NCBI GenBank assembly: GCA_026182355.1
Contig: JAPFBL010000049.1
Location: 2,046,001-2,110,000 of the forward strand
Reading direction: 5' to 3'
Length of the DNA stretch: 64,000 bases
Origin: Hermatobates lingyangjiaoensis
Taxonomy: Eukaryota; Arthropoda; Insecta; Hemiptera; Hermatobatidae
In this document: piece after piece, positions 1-10,442 of the stretch
How positions within the stretch are numbered: position 1 is the first letter of the stretch
Layout of the letters: the number at the start of each line of letters is the position of its first letter
Made by a program: the position numbers and the translations under genes
The notes under the pieces: generated by a model
The model's input: the letters and a program-made list of their open reading frames with translations, nothing else
Told to the model about the DNA's origin: nothing
Database searches by the model: none

Positions 1-960
1 TGAGTTGCAGTGTATGCAAACTTCGTTCTTGTTTCTCTTGGCAATTAAGACAATTTTCATTAACCAGAAATGATAAGAGTAAACCCCTGCATTGGGAAGC
101 TTAGCGCAATCATAGAAAATGGTTCCTTAGCGTGTAGTGGAATAAAAAAAAAGGGGTTCCTTTAAATATTTCGAGTCTCGAACATTTTGGTTTCTTTAAA
201 GATGAATTCGATGCATGCAATGCATGTGTTGCATTCCCTGAGAAATCGCCACTGGGCCATCTTTACAAGTAATCATGGCTTAAAGTATAAAAAAAAGTTC
301 CCTAAAATGAAAGAAATAATCAGGTATAAATGACAGAACAACAAAATTCTCCACCTTTCACATGGAGAGATCTGAAGAAGAAAGAAATTTCAGGTTATGT
401 TCTATGCCAGCTTATTATTTAATAAAGCAAATCTTTTTCTTAGTCCAAACTCAGTCCTTCCATCACTTTATATTAGTGAATCCTGAGAGTGATTTACTTA
501 TATTTTTAGATTTTTATCACTACATTCTTTTTTCTAAGTTGTTCCGGTTAAAATACAATTACAATGAATATGATTGAAAAAAATTTGAACATTTGATTTT
601 GTTTATTACCAGAACACATCAGAAAACTAGCAATATCATTGAAAAAACTCTTATTAAAAGGAGGAAATATGTAATCATAATAAAGTGATTGTATTTATAT
701 ATATTGTTAAAAATGGGACCAAGGATGATTCTTATGTTCTTAAAATGTTCTTAATTTTTTTTAATCACCCACTAATGGAATCATCTGTGCGACATAACAT
801 TTTCTGTGGTTGACATGTTTCAACTGTTCACCAGTTGACCATCCAAAGCAGTTCATTGGTCTTAATCTGAATTTCTATTTTGTATATTTTAATTTCATTT
901 GCATCAAAAAAAACTAGAGAATTAAATAAAGCAGTGTACAGTAATCTCAAAAAAACTAAA
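1..960. other. AT-rich stretch without recognisable gene
   Basis: No family, motif or codon pattern is recognisable. The open frame at 362-577 (71 codons) is dominated by Phe, Leu, Tyr and Ile, as expected of AT-rich chance translation. Confidence 0.6.
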
Positions 961-988
961 CCAGTTCTTAATAGAAGAAATGAATACT

Positions 989-991
<3 letters not shown>

Positions 992-1048
<57 letters not shown>

Positions 1049-1073
1049 TATATATATATATATATATATATAT
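992..1073. repeat. (TA)n microsatellite
   Basis: About 80 bp of TA dinucleotides, broken once by GG near 1047. It abuts the 5'-truncated end of the PLE relic that follows, so that relic is bounded by TA on both sides. Confidence 0.95.
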
Positions 1074-1079
1074 AGATTA

Positions 1080-1247
1080 GCTATCCATGCTAATTCCCAT
1101 GACCTCCCTTTCAATGATTGTTTCAGGGTACAAATCCTCAAACAAATCCCCGAGTCTAATTCCCATGTCACCCTTAGAGCTTCCGAAGAGGCATTCATAT
1201 GCCTCCTTGGGGCTCGTTCTCCTCCTGGTCTCAACCTGTACCGTTAA
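1080..1247 (+). pseudogene. PLE ORF C-terminus (end of GIY-YIG region)
   Basis: The frame read from 1080 gives AIHANSHDLPFNDCFRVQIL, then HVTLRASEEA and LLGARSPPGLNLYR, and stops at TAA 1245-1247. The same end (TLRASEEA, LLGxRSxPGLNxxR, stop) occurs in the relics at 26338, 49779 and 55517, and in altered form at 6.2 kb. In those relics it follows a GIY-YIG endonuclease motif, so this is the extreme C-terminus of the PLE protein. The GIY-YIG and the reverse transcriptase are missing because of 5' truncation at the TA array. There are no internal stops, so the insertion is fairly young or short. It cannot be functional alone. Confidence 0.75.
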
Positions 1248-1345
1248 TTATTTTTTATTTTATTATTATTATTTTATTATTATTTTTTTATTATTATTAT
1301 TTATTTTTTATTATTATTATTTCGTATTTTATATATTTTTTATCT
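1248..1345. repeat. ATT/TTA-rich low-complexity run
   Basis: Irregular (ATT)n and T-rich sequence directly after the PLE stop codon. The minus-strand copy at 26110-26335 has the complementary A/T-rich run at the equivalent place, so it is part of the element rather than a chance microsatellite. Confidence 0.7.
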
Positions 1346-1481
1346 TGTTTTCTAAATAAATATTGGAGGGATTTCTATTTTTCCTCTCCTCCGCTGGGGA
1401 GCAGCATTGCGGTGGTTCCACGAGTTACTCTGGAGGCCAGTAGCAGCTTGCTTCTCAACGCGAGTACTTCGCACTTCTTCC

Positions 1482-1514
1482 CGATGACGACGGATGTCGA
1501 AATATCGAAGTGAG
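1482..1514 (+). ncRNA. Hammerhead-like ribozyme, CCGATGA variant
   Basis: CCGATGA, then a GAC/GUC stem II, then GAAATATC and GAAGTGAG. CTTC just upstream can pair with GAAG just downstream as stem I. The core has C in place of the invariant U4 of CUGANGA, which should weaken or abolish cleavage. It sits between the PLE coding end and (TA)n, where PLE hammerheads are expected. Confidence 0.6.
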
Positions 1515-1553
1515 TTCTGTAGTGTCTTTCTGTGTTCTTTTCTATGTGTTAAA

Positions 1554-1597
<44 letters not shown>
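1554..1597. repeat. (TA)n microsatellite
   Basis: Pure TA run at the 3' end of the PLE unit. Confidence 0.95.
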
Positions 1598-1602
<5 letters not shown>

Positions 1603-2077
1603 ATAATAACAAAAATGTTTAGTTTAATTATGCGTGCTATTTTGTAATTGGTATCAAATTAAAAATGTCGCGAGTATGATATTGTTGCATAAAACAAAAC
1701 CATGAAAAAGCACTGAGTTAAAGGAGAGAGAATAGCTTCTGAACGACTCCTCAGCAGTCAATTTTAAAGGAGGTAGATAAATAAAAGATACGTATTGCAA
1801 CACAGAGGGTTAGTTGTGTCCGTTGATAAGGAGAGGATGTAAGTAAGTTTTTGTGGGGAAGAAAGGACGGAAGTGGGGAGATTTCAGACGACCTAGGGCC
1901 TAGGGTGTAATTAAATCCGAAAAGGGTGCATTTGTTACTTGAAAGGAGTCAGTGATTGGTGAATTTGTATTCCGTTGGAATAAGAATCCTCATGACCCTC
2001 CATAATTTCGTACTGTAAAAACAGATTGGACTAACGGCTGCGTCTCATATTAATATTTCATTGTTAATAACACTCTT
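1598..2077. other. Unassigned AT-rich stretch
   Basis: Nothing recognised. A slightly purine-rich patch lies at 1730-1900 with no coding sign. Confidence 0.5.
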
Positions 2078-2223
2078 CAACCATCTGTACCAGAAATGTG
2101 TGATGTTTCATTGAGAATCTCTAATGTGATTATACGAAACCACAAGATGTAATTAATTTTAAATTAGTGAAATAAACAATCGTAAATAGATATTATGTCC
2201 TTTGAAGTATTTCTTGCAAGAAT
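2078..2223 (+). repeat. Diverged direct repeat, copy 1
   Basis: About 145 bp starting CAACCATCTGTACCAG matches 3436-3580 at an estimated 80-85% by eye, including TTTCATTGAGAATC, a TAATTTTAAA-like tract and AATAAACAA. It is probably an old dispersed repeat or a local duplication. Confidence 0.75.
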
Positions 2224-2415
2224 TCTTACTTTGTTGAAATGATTACCACTTGAAGTCGTTTCATTTCCCACTGAAATACGAAAGAAGAACTCTTTTATTC
2301 AAAAATAAAATTAGAATAACCAGCAAAAATTTAATATAGTAGTACTATGTGATTTATCAATATTACAAACAAACAACGCTCGCAGACGACCGCATACAAC
2401 ATGCTCTCACATAAA

Positions 2416-2419
2416 TCTC

Positions 2420-2466
<47 letters not shown>

Positions 2467-2500
2467 TTCCGTCTTCACACACACACACACACACACATAT
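2416..2500. repeat. (CT)n then (CA)n compound microsatellite
   Basis: (TC)n at 2416-2464 followed by (CA)n at 2475-2496 and a short TA tail. Confidence 0.95.
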
Positions 2501-3435
2501 ATTATGTGCCATAATATATATCTATATATCTCTGCCATAATATTGAGAAATCAGAATAATATTATTTCAAATGAAATAAGGAATTGCTGTTCTGACATAA
2601 ATTAAATAGATCTATAAAAATAATAATCTAGTCATGCATTTTTATTATTAATGTTGTTTTCTACTTTCTTATAAAACCTGTAAAGCTGGTATTCAGTCAT
2701 ATACAAAGAATATTTGCAAATTCTAAAAGAATCTTTATTAAGCTCTACGTATGAAGCAAATAATTTCTTTCCAGGTGAGTGCTCAGCGCTTTTCTGCAAA
2801 CGTTGTATGAATCTCAGTTTGCTGCCATGTAAATTTTTTAAACTATCTTAATTACACCCTGGCTCTGAAGACCGGTGTAATGCTTATCTTCTTCAATCTT
2901 CCTTCTTCATATCTATCTGTCAACGGTTTCTCTTCTCTTTTAAACTTGTTTCCATTGTTTTGTTTTCTTTTGTTTCTGCTTTTATGTTTTTCTTTCTTAT
3001 CTATATATATATTAAGTATAATATAAATAAATAGTTGTAGTTCTTTTTTTCCTTCCAGATATAATGAATACTTGAATTTAAAATTTGACAGTAAGTAAAT
3101 CTTTTTTCATGGACACCGCTCTATTGGTTCTACCAGTAGTAACAGATAAATTTTACATTTGCTTTAATTGTTATTAACGAACTATTAATACATGTAAAGC
3201 GGCAGCTATTCAGTTGTAGGCATTAGTCATGTTCTGTTCATGAAATGAGCAGTTGTTGTCTGCCGTCAAGAATTCTAATGTGGCGAGTTAGTTATCTGAA
3301 GTTAATGTGTAAGATGCTTATGCGTTTCCACTTCACATAACTTTTGATTAGTGTATTTATTTCAGAGCATGTGCTTTTGCTTTATGTGTCGTTCTTTTTA
3401 ACAAACTTACTTGCCTATTCAAATATATCTCTTTG
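2501..3435. other. Unassigned AT-rich stretch
   Basis: No recognisable gene or repeat between the microsatellite and the second copy of the direct repeat. Confidence 0.5.
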
Positions 3436-3580
3436 CAACCATCTCTACCAGACATGTATGTTATTTCATTGAGAATCCTTAATCTGATTATGCGAAACTA
3501 GAAGACGAAATTAATTTTAAACTAATGAAATAAACAAGGATAAATAGATATTATTATCTCCGAAATATTTCTTCCTCAAA
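3436..3580 (+). repeat. Diverged direct repeat, copy 2
   Basis: Second copy of the 2078-2223 sequence in the same orientation, offset about 1,358 bp, with scattered substitutions and small indels. Confidence 0.75.
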
Positions 3581-5520
3581 TTACTTGTTGTTTCAATCAA
3601 ACTTAATTTAGCTATTCGAATACTTCTGTTCAATTTTAATGCCAAAAAGCAATTTCGTTTTATTTAAAACTTTGTCTTTACTGTCATGCTTTACTTCTTT
3701 AATCAGAAAGCAAGGACATTCTTCCTTAACAATATCTTATGATAAGTGTAGATAAATAAAACTGAAATCATTTAGTAGTAAATAAGTTAAGCTTACTGCT
3801 ATCTTCACAATGGAAAATTACTATGAGATGAAACTGACTGAATGTATCGGGATCACAATCATAATGACGGTCAATTATTTCAACTGTTCTAAACAATGAT
3901 TCTTACACATCTACAACTACATACATTGAATTTCAGGTCTTTTTTTGTGTTAGTTATGTAATAGAGGTTGAATTTCACAAAACTCTATTTTGCATTAATG
4001 CCAATTGTAATCCTGGTATCATTATTAAAACGATCAATAACTGGGTCGTCATAATGAATAGTTATCTTATTTGTCTTTTTAGTTGTCTATTTTAAAATTA
4101 TTTTGCACAACTGGACGGAAGTTAAATTCCCCAATTTGAGTAAATACTAAACTATAACAGATTTTACAAGTAATGAAACTGAAATATTTTTGAATTTCAA
4201 CTTTACATATCCATGGAATTCATCTTCTCATTAGTCCTCACACAAAATTAATACAAGCAATGTTATTCAAAATGCATAAAGATATATTGTTTTCATGTAT
4301 TTTTTTATTGACATATAAGATTCTAATATATCACTAAAGAAATTCATCAATATAGATGCATAAATCCATGCTTTCTTAACTTCATATATATTGAAATCTG
4401 GAAGAGGGAAGTTTTGTACTTGAATTTAAATCTTTATTTAAATCAGAAGCAAACGCATTTTTGTGGAATTGCTCATCTCAATTGGTGGTATTTTTTCTGA
4501 GAAGTGTGAATCCTTTGATATTTAGTTACATTATTCTACCATCTCAGTTTACAAGATTGAACAAGTATTTGATAAACTGCTGACTAAGAATGAATCAAGT
4601 TCATAAACTGGAATTGATTCATTCAAAATTATTACTTATATCATTTTTAATTGTATTTAGAGGAACTCGATTTTGTCAGAAACATAACCTGCTTTAGGTT
4701 AAACATTATGTTTCCGAGTTAGGTAAATAATTGAATAATTTAGATGGTAAACATTAGGAACATGATTATAACTACTTTAATTGCTTCTATCTTGATGATA
4801 GTGACCCTTAATAATAAGCTGATAGTACAAGTAGGATAAATGTGACCTGTTATGTCTCCAGTGTAGATACCCTACACTCATCATCTACTACCGGTCTCTA
4901 ACGAGCTTTCATGCACATTTGTCACCTGCCCCCTACGTAGACTAACTATTAGTGTTTTCCTTAATAGTAAATTCTCATTTTCATTAGCACATTTTACTAA
5001 TTATCGTTTATTTTAACTATTTTGAACAGGTATTACAAAAAAATAAAATAATCTGTACTTTTTAACATATGAAATATAGATCTTACTAAATCTAATTTTC
5101 ATGTAGTAGTATAAGAATTGCAACCACAACAAACATTGAATTTATAAAGTCAGAATAAATAAGATCATTAATACTAGTCCTCTAGCATAACTATAAAAAC
5201 AGAACACTGTATGGTTAATCGAAGTTTTTTAAAACTTTGAGAAAAAAGTAACAGCACTCGTGCCAAGATTTCTTCTAGTGCCATGATTTATCTAAACTCC
5301 GGCACCACTTCCAGTTCATATAACAGTCTAAACAGTGAATCTACACTTTAAATAATTTATTATCCCCTTAAAATAAACACTTCATCAAAAACTCTTTCTA
5401 AATTATATATCCGCATAACTTACACCCAATTTTGAGAAAACTTAGTCTTAATTTAAGTAGGCGACTTTGTCTCACTCCAGCTTTGATGTATAACAAAGTT
5501 TCACACTAAAGGCGTAAAAT
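3581..5520. other. Unassigned AT-rich stretch
   Basis: No open frame with coding character, and no terminal repeats or RNA motifs recognised. Confidence 0.5.
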
Positions 5521-5551
5521 TAAAATCAACGTCCAAGGCACGCTAAGATTC

Positions 5552-5605
5552 AGAAATGGGACTAAGATCTTTCGACTAAAACTAATTGTTTTCGTATGAG
5601 TCAGA
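5552..5605 (-). ncRNA. Degenerate hammerhead-like motif (family A)
   Basis: On the minus strand the downstream half GTCGAAAGATCTTAGTC matches the family A ribozymes of 10.4-13.2 kb. The CUGACGA half is replaced by a CTCATACGA-like sequence. An AAAAC/GTTTT pairing is possible for stem II. It is a decayed copy, unlikely to cleave. Confidence 0.4.
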
Positions 5606-5680
5606 CTCTAACAAGACTACTTCTTTTAGTTGATACGAGTATATCTTTCTCAACTTCCTGAATTTGCTACTATGGTTTAG

Positions 5681-5699
5681 ATGTATATATATATATATT
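5681..5699. repeat. Short (TA)n
   Basis: About 9 TA units between the decayed ribozyme and the palindrome. Confidence 0.85.
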
Positions 5700-5835
5700 T
5701 GAAAACAAACCACAAGGAAAACAAAAAAGAAAACAGATAGAAAAAATGCTCTGAGGCCTTTCAAAATTGAAAGGCCTCAGAGCATTTTTTCTATCTGTTT
5801 TCTTTTTTGTTTTCCTTTTCCTTGTGGTTTGTTTT
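5700..5835. repeat. Near-perfect palindrome
   Basis: The arms 5706-5761 and 5768-5829 are almost exact reverse complements (GAAAGGCCTCAGAGC in one, its mirror in the other), centred near 5764. The outer part shares CCTTGTGGTTTG and a GATTGTATCACGTGTTTA-like stretch with the family A dimers, so this is probably a head-to-head dimer that has no ribozyme core. Confidence 0.85.
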
Positions 5836-5869
5836 CATTGATTGTATCACGTGTTTATTGTGATTCATC

Positions 5870-5872
<3 letters not shown>

Positions 5873-5913
<41 letters not shown>
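5873..5913. repeat. (TA)n microsatellite
   Basis: TA run at the 3' end of the minus-strand PLE. Confidence 0.95.
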
Positions 5914-5916
<3 letters not shown>

Positions 5917-5958
5917 TAAAAAGACAACACTTACAAGAAAGGAGAACACTTACTGTAT

Positions 5959-5988
5959 CAATATTTCGAACTGAAGTTCGTCATCAGG
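5959..5988 (-). ncRNA. Hammerhead ribozyme motif (family B)
   Basis: Minus strand: CTGATGA, C, then stem II GAAC-TTCA-GTTC, then GAAATATTG. The core residues CUGAUGA and GAAA are intact and stem II is perfect. A one-pair stem III with a two-base loop (A-UA-U) before the expected cleavage base is possible. Stem I pairing is weak. Its position, between the PLE coding end and TA array, matches PLE-encoded hammerheads. Confidence 0.75.
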
Positions 5989-6239
5989 AATAGAGTAGAA
6001 GGGAAGAAGAAGAGGTACGTGCGTTCAGGAGTGCGAGTGGAATGTGACTGAGGGTTCCAGGGGGTAGTCTCAAATCCAAGGCGATCGAAGCTCTGCAAGC
6101 TGATCCCTCGTAAACGACACCATTCCACCGCAATCAAAATCGCGTACCGTATAAGAGAGAATAAGGTTGAAAAAGAGGACAGAAAGAAAATTAAAAAAAA
6201 AATACGTTTGAGGTTGAGGCCAGGTGAGGAGCGGGCATT

Positions 6240-6715
6240 GAATAGCCAACTGTTAGCTTCTTCAGAGGTTCTCAAAGTTAATTTTTTTTCATCAGTGGCT
6301 ATTACCTTGAGTATTTGAACTCTAAAACAGTCATTAAATGTAAGGCCATGATTATTGGCATGGATAGCAACAGGCAGGTTACTGCGTCACCTGACGGAAT
6401 CTCTGTGTCCACTCATGCGGATGCTAAGCATCTTGGAGGAAATACCAACATAGAATGCACCACACTAGACACATTCCAAGCGGTAGACGCAGTTCGTGCT
6501 TGTGCAAGAGGTGTTGGTAGGGACTTGAAAACTATTGCTGGGATTGGAGAAGAAAGGTTCAGGAGTGATGATGGGGCAGGTGAGGCAGCGGGGTCGGCCG
6601 CACCGTTGCGTATCTCCGCGATCACCTATGATCTTGGGGGTATTATTAGTTCTATGAGAGAACAGGTTACATAGATTACGGAGCTTTTTGAAGGAGTGAA
6701 GAGAGATATGTTGAA
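6240..6715 (-). pseudogene. PLE linker and GIY-YIG endonuclease, decayed
   Basis: One minus-strand frame reads FKKLRNLCNLFSHRTNN, then CGRPRCLTCPIITPEPFF, CTSTNCVYRLECV, stop, CGAFYVGISS, MSGHRDSVR, stop, NLPVAIHANNHGL, FNDCFRVQILK, EEANSWLFNARSSPGLNLKR. This is the PLE pattern of a Cys-containing linker (CxxxRCxxCP), then the GIY-YIG core (FYVG for YIG) and the conserved His-Arg of the nuclease. In life the domain nicks target DNA to prime reverse transcription. Two in-frame stops break it. The usual stop after GLNLKR is missing and the frame runs on into the 3' region. Confidence 0.8.
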
Positions 6716-6727
6716 AGATGGACGAAG

Positions 6728-7129
6728 TTAAGGATGAGGAAGAAAGGAGAGGAAAATTTCTTTTATGGCAGTCTTGAGTTTGTAAACTCCTGGAAAGAAT
6801 GTAGTGAAGAGAAGAGGAGATGAAGTTGGGGTTTTAGGCTGGGATTGGTAGTTGGTAGTAAAAGGTATCAGGCGTTTGTCGACAAACCTAGAAGAATAGC
6901 CACGTTCAATGAACTTCTTTCTAAGTTTGTCAGCATGGAGCTGGCTTTGTTGGAGATTATTGAAAATGCGGTTAATGCGGATAGAGAGGGAGCAAGGTAG
7001 AAACTTTTTTAAATGAGGGGGATGGCAACTTTTGATGTGGAGGTGTTGCTGAGCGTTGGTTGGTTTAATGTGAACAGACGTAATAATGGTTTTGCCGTTA
7101 ATCGATATATTGACATCTAAAAAGTTCAA
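6728..7129 (-). pseudogene. PLE reverse transcriptase C-terminal part
   Basis: A 133-codon open frame begins NFLDVNISINGKTI, followed by SVHIKPTNAQQHLH, SCHPPHLKK, LSIRINRI, LRKKFIERGYSS. This is the end of the PLE reverse transcriptase palm and the thumb: the FLD strand, the KPT motif and the SCHP motif that are typical of PLEs. The catalytic YxDD box and everything before it are lost. The next domain continues in another frame at 6715, which marks a frameshift. No promoter or plausible start is visible, and the first Met is internal. Confidence 0.85.
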
Positions 7130-7145
7130 GGAACAATATGAAAGT

Positions 7146-8080
7146 ATATATATACTTCTTTGATGAAAAATCGATTCAAAACCTAATATTTATAATATTA
7201 TATAATAAAGGAAAAACGTATGCTCAAATTGTTGGTTTTCAACGACATCTGGAAAACAGAGGGACTGTGATCGGTCACCAACATTCGGTTGCCTAAAAAT
7301 AATTGTATTATTATTTTGTTAAAACAAGTATATAATATATAGAATAAATTTTCGTAAAATAAAAAATACTCAATAGTTCTGAAATTGCCTGTTACTTTTA
7401 TGAAGACGAATTGCATAACTCTCGTGATGCAGTTCAAAGTATGTCATTTACAGAAAACTAAACTTTTATTCCTTTCATAGCCATGCTAAAAAAATTGTAG
7501 TTAAATTTATAACAGTTCAAGCAATAACAGCTTATATGATAAATGGAAGAAGAAAAGACATTTACAGTTAATCACATCCTCAAAGTGACACAGGTTTTAA
7601 TTGCTTTTTCTCATTTTTTGCAAACATAATTATTTTTAAAGTGAGAATATTTATAGAACCGACAGAAGCTATCAAACGTTCAGTGTTAATGGTCCCTTTG
7701 AAGTCAACGCAATTTCATGAAGATTGAACTTTTTCGTTCAAGAGTATACACAGACACCATAAAACCCTTGTTGACTTAATCTCTGTTTCTTATGCCCCAT
7801 TATTAAGTGGTGTTTGTGGTTGGTTGGAGCAAGCAATCTATTTCAAATGACACTTCTTGCAGCTATAATTAGACATGTCGTCATTGGAACAATTGAAATG
7901 ACCTTGTTGTCAAATAACCAAGGGACTGCTATTGTCCTACTAGAGATGACTCACACTCGCATCTAACCAATGTTCTTAAATATAAGATGTAATTAGTATT
8001 GGATCTTATAAACAAATTCAGAGAATATTTCCTTCAATTCGTCTGCACATTTATTTCATCTAAAAAATCTGCATTGTAAA
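7146..8080. other. Unassigned AT-rich stretch
   Basis: Nothing recognised. The 79-codon frame at 7198-7437 (minus) has no coding character. Confidence 0.5.
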
Positions 8081-8084
8081 GTAA

Positions 8085-8455
8085 ATATAATATCAAACAT
8101 TTTGGGTATAAAATGTCCCATTTAGACATAAGTGTTTAAGAGATGTAATGTTTCATTCAGATCATACAGATAGTAATTGAACCAGTTTTCAATATAGCGC
8201 TTATTTTTATATCATACAACTGATGTATATAATGTCCTAGTATTTCCACAGCAATAATAACACTTTTCGTAAAAATCGTGTTAAGAAATAATCCCTTAAC
8301 GGAGAACTTTGCTTTTGTTCCCATAGCCAGGGGATCTCATACATGGCCATCTGTAACATTACATGGCCAGTAGATCTGTTACATTTAATGTCGTTTATCT
8401 GACCTCCTTCCACAATGAATAGTTAAGCAAACGTTTTTCCTTTAAGACTTCAAAA
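8085..8455 (+). repeat. Dispersed repeat, copy 1
   Basis: Discontinuous similarity to 57110-57450, including ATATCAAAC-TT-GGGTATA, TTTCATTC, a GTAGTGATTCA/GTAATTGAACCA segment, ACGCTTATTTT-like blocks and TACCTGACCTCCTTC. Both copies keep the same order over about 370 bp, so it is a diverged interspersed repeat of unknown class. Confidence 0.6.
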
Positions 8456-8554
8456 TAATTTATTTTTATTGGAAAATCCCAAAATCATACAACACAAAAT
8501 TTTAGTGTCATCGTATCACCGAAGAATTGGGTTAAAGTTGCATTAATATTACTT

Positions 8555-8620
8555 CTATATTTCGACTACCTCCTCATCAGGTAGGAAGATAGAATTTAGT
8601 CGAAATATTGTAGTAATTTT
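8555..8620. repeat. Decayed head-to-head ribozyme pair
   Basis: 8555-8581 (minus) reads CCTGATGA then GGAGGTAGTCGAAATATAG, a family B relic. 8583-8617 (plus) has the matching half TTTAGTCGAAATATTGTAG. The two face 5'-to-5' around CAGGTAGG. Stem II is weak in both. Confidence 0.5.
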
Positions 8621-8639
8621 TGTAATCACTTTTATGTGT

Positions 8640-9320
8640 ATTCTTTCTGTGCATTTTACTAAATTGCATGTATTTAAAGTTTTCTGAATATGGATTATTT
8701 CTTAAAATTTCTTTATTGTTAATTCAGTGACGAGGTAAAGTGGAATATGTTTATTTTGGCATAATATCGTACTTTTAAATATTGCCAATCTATCTTCTAA
8801 ATATTGCTTTGGTTAACCTATATGAACCGCATTGCAATTGTCACACGGAATTTAATATGTAACATTTTATTACGGAGGAAATTATTAATGGGTGATTAAG
8901 TCTTCAGTAAAATTAATAAAGTTAAACTTTTTTGCTTATTAGGAATTTTATGTCTGTACCTTTAAATATCTTGCTAAGTTGCTCTGACAAACAAGAAGAG
9001 GTTTTGCATTGAATATGTCTAATCATTTAGACGAAACAATGGCTTCAAGTGTTTTCTGAGAATTGTTCGCACTGGACCAAACCTCGATGAAGAAAATATA
9101 CATATACTAGAAAAATATACATATATAAACTAGATTTACAGAAAGAACATATAAAAGAGGCGATAGGAACTTAGTGGAGAAGAAGTGAATTGACGGAGGG
9201 ACGACAGTCAACTAATCAACAATCAGTTGACTGTCTTCCCTCCGTCAATTCAATTCTTCTCCTGAGGACGACCACCATAAAAATGGGAAAACATTCCCAT
9301 TTTCATATTGTGGTTTGATC
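8640..9320. other. Unassigned, with a short palindrome at 9187-9255
   Basis: Mostly featureless. At 9187-9255 GAATTGACGGAGGGA and AGTCAACT are followed by AGTTGACTGTCTTCCCTCC and GTCAATTC, a near-perfect inverted repeat ending before CTTCTCCTGAGGACGACC. Its right flank (TGGGAAAACA, ATTGTGGTTTGATCAT, then TA) is shared with the family A dimers, so it is another head-to-head unit. Confidence 0.65.

Positions 9321-9321
<1 letters not shown>

Positions 9322-9364
<43 letters not shown>
9322..9364. repeat. (TA)n microsatellite
   Basis: TA run at the 3' end of the palindromic unit at 9187-9321. Confidence 0.95.
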
Positions 9365-9366
<2 letters not shown>

Positions 9367-9419
9367 CGGTTTCCTGCCGTTGTGTCTCCGGCGTGCTTGG
9401 TAGCTCATTCTCTTTTCTC

Positions 9420-9447
9420 CTGAAGACGGATCATCCGAAAATTTGAG
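9420..9447 (+). ncRNA. Hammerhead-like ribozyme motif
   Basis: CTGAAGA, then GGA-TCA-TCC (extendable to CGGAT/ATCCG) as stem II, then GAAAATTTGAG. CTC just upstream pairs with GAG just downstream as a 3-bp stem I. The core fits CUGANGA...GAAA. It is followed by a 50-bp tail and a short TA run at 9500-9513. Confidence 0.65.
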
Positions 9448-9560
9448 TTTGTAAGTGTGTTTCTTTCTCTGTGTGTTGCTTTTCTTCATTTTTGAACTGA
9501 TATATATATATATGCATGGATTAATTTACCACAATTAAACTAATTTGGAAACAGTGATCT

Positions 9561-9586
9561 AAGGTCTTTCGTCAACACATCGTCAG
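9561..9586 (-). ncRNA. Hammerhead-like motif, weak stem II
   Basis: Minus strand CTGACGA, TGTGTTGAC, GAAAGACCTTAG. The core and the GAAAGAYCTTAG end agree with family A, but stem II has only about two pairs. It is probably inactive. Confidence 0.45.
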
Positions 9587-9799
9587 AGAGCAAGTGAACT
9601 AAAAAATAGTAAATACTTGTTAACCTAGTTGATTGAAGTCTCTAAAATTGTTGTTAACCCTGAATGCGTTTAATGATGAAGAATTCTTCATCTGTTTAAT
9701 TATACCACTAATCAAAACTTCATCAAATTTATAAATTCCTAGACTATTGTTCATTAATATCTCATAAAACTTCTATATGAGTGCACTTTCCACTATATT

Positions 9800-10119
9800 T
9801 CTTCTTCTTTTCGAAGACACAAATATTAATTCATTTGCTTCTTTCCAGTTAATCACATGATTACTGTTTCTTATGTACATGAACAAGGCACCCTTTTTGT
9901 CTTCTCTTCTGATCAAATATTTTTGTTGTTTTATCTTTGTAATAAGACCTTTGCTCGTCTTCTAATGTAAGACATTTCGCAGTCAGTACATGCTATCCTG
10001 TGTACACAGCAGTCCTTTCTTCTTGGCTTATTATTGAGAAGTCCGTTAAACAAGTTACCATCATTACTGAACACTACAGAAACGTCCAACTTTTTCATAA
10101 ATGAAGGCATATCTTTCAA
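9800..10119 (-). pseudogene. PLE linker and GIY-YIG remnant
   Basis: The frame from 10119 reads MKKLDVSVVFSNDGNL, LLNNKPRRKDCCVHRIACTDCEMSYI. This matches the PLE stretch in which a thumb/linker (VVF, NTL-like, K-PR) leads into V-Y-IPC-DC--YIG. The Gly of YIG is Arg here, and the frame degenerates downstream (FDQKRRQKGCLVHVHK and later pieces in the same region). Not functional. Confidence 0.65.
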
Positions 10120-10410
10120 AAAAGGACTGTATGGGATGACTAACGAATTCCTTCTTCATGAATTGTTTCACTTTTTTATATTGTCGATTAATCTTTTTTG
10201 GTGCATTAAAGAACACACACAGAACAAGAACACACAGAAATTAAACAGAAAGCTCACTTCAATATTTTGATGGTCTCGTCATCAGGCAGATAGTTATGAG
10301 TTGCTCCGTAGGCAGACGACTATATATATATATATAAAGATTTCACATAAACACGTGAAATAACAATCAATGATCAAACCACAATAAGAAAATGGGAAAG
10401 CAAGACTAAG

Positions 10411-10442
10411 ATCTTTCAACCGTAACAAGCGGTCTTCGTCAG
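10411..10442 (-). ncRNA. Hammerhead ribozyme (family A, complete)
   Basis: Minus strand: stem I GACT (pairs with AGTC at 10404-10407 as read on the plus strand), core CTGACGA, stem II ACCG-CTTGTTA-CGGT, then GAAAG-AT-CTT. The last piece gives a two-pair stem III (A-U, G-C) with a two-base loop and the cleavage base U. All conserved core residues are present. Confidence 0.8.

Larger units (their letters stand above)
1074..1553 (+). mobile_element. 5'-truncated Penelope-like element, 3' end
   Basis: The order on the plus strand is end of the PLE open reading frame (to 1247), an ATT-rich spacer (1248-1345), a GC-richer 3' untranslated part (1365-1480), a hammerhead-like motif (1482-1514), then (TA)n. 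The unit begins directly after one TA array and ends in another. The same order is seen on the minus strand at 25.9-26.5 kb and 5.9-7.1 kb, which supports reading it as one retroelement end. Confidence 0.75.
5914..7145 (-). mobile_element. Best-preserved Penelope-like element relic
   Basis: Read on the minus strand it starts near 7145 beside a short TATATATA run. It then has the tail of the reverse transcriptase, a linker with a CGRPRCLTCP signature, a GIY-YIG domain, the usual C-terminus, a 3' region and a hammerhead (5959-5988), and ends at (TA)n. The N-terminal two thirds of the reverse transcriptase are absent, the usual result of 5' truncation. At least one frameshift (near 6715) and two in-frame stops make it non-functional. 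Confidence 0.85.
9516..10270 (-). mobile_element. PLE fragment, second lineage
   Basis: The minus strand carries a decayed linker and GIY-YIG part (10119 down to about 9800) and, near its 3' end, a CUGACGA...GAAAGACC ribozyme relic (9561-9586), then TA at 9500-9513. The protein style (KDC/TDC, CxxRIACTDC) differs from the SCHPPH lineage at 6.7 kb. Confidence 0.6.

Noticed and set aside
362..577. 71-codon open frame on the plus strand
   Set aside because: Composition is that of AT-rich chance translation, with no homologous motif.
968..1612. Open frames with YIYIYIYI tracts around 1.0-1.6 kb
   Set aside because: Translations of (TA)n arrays.
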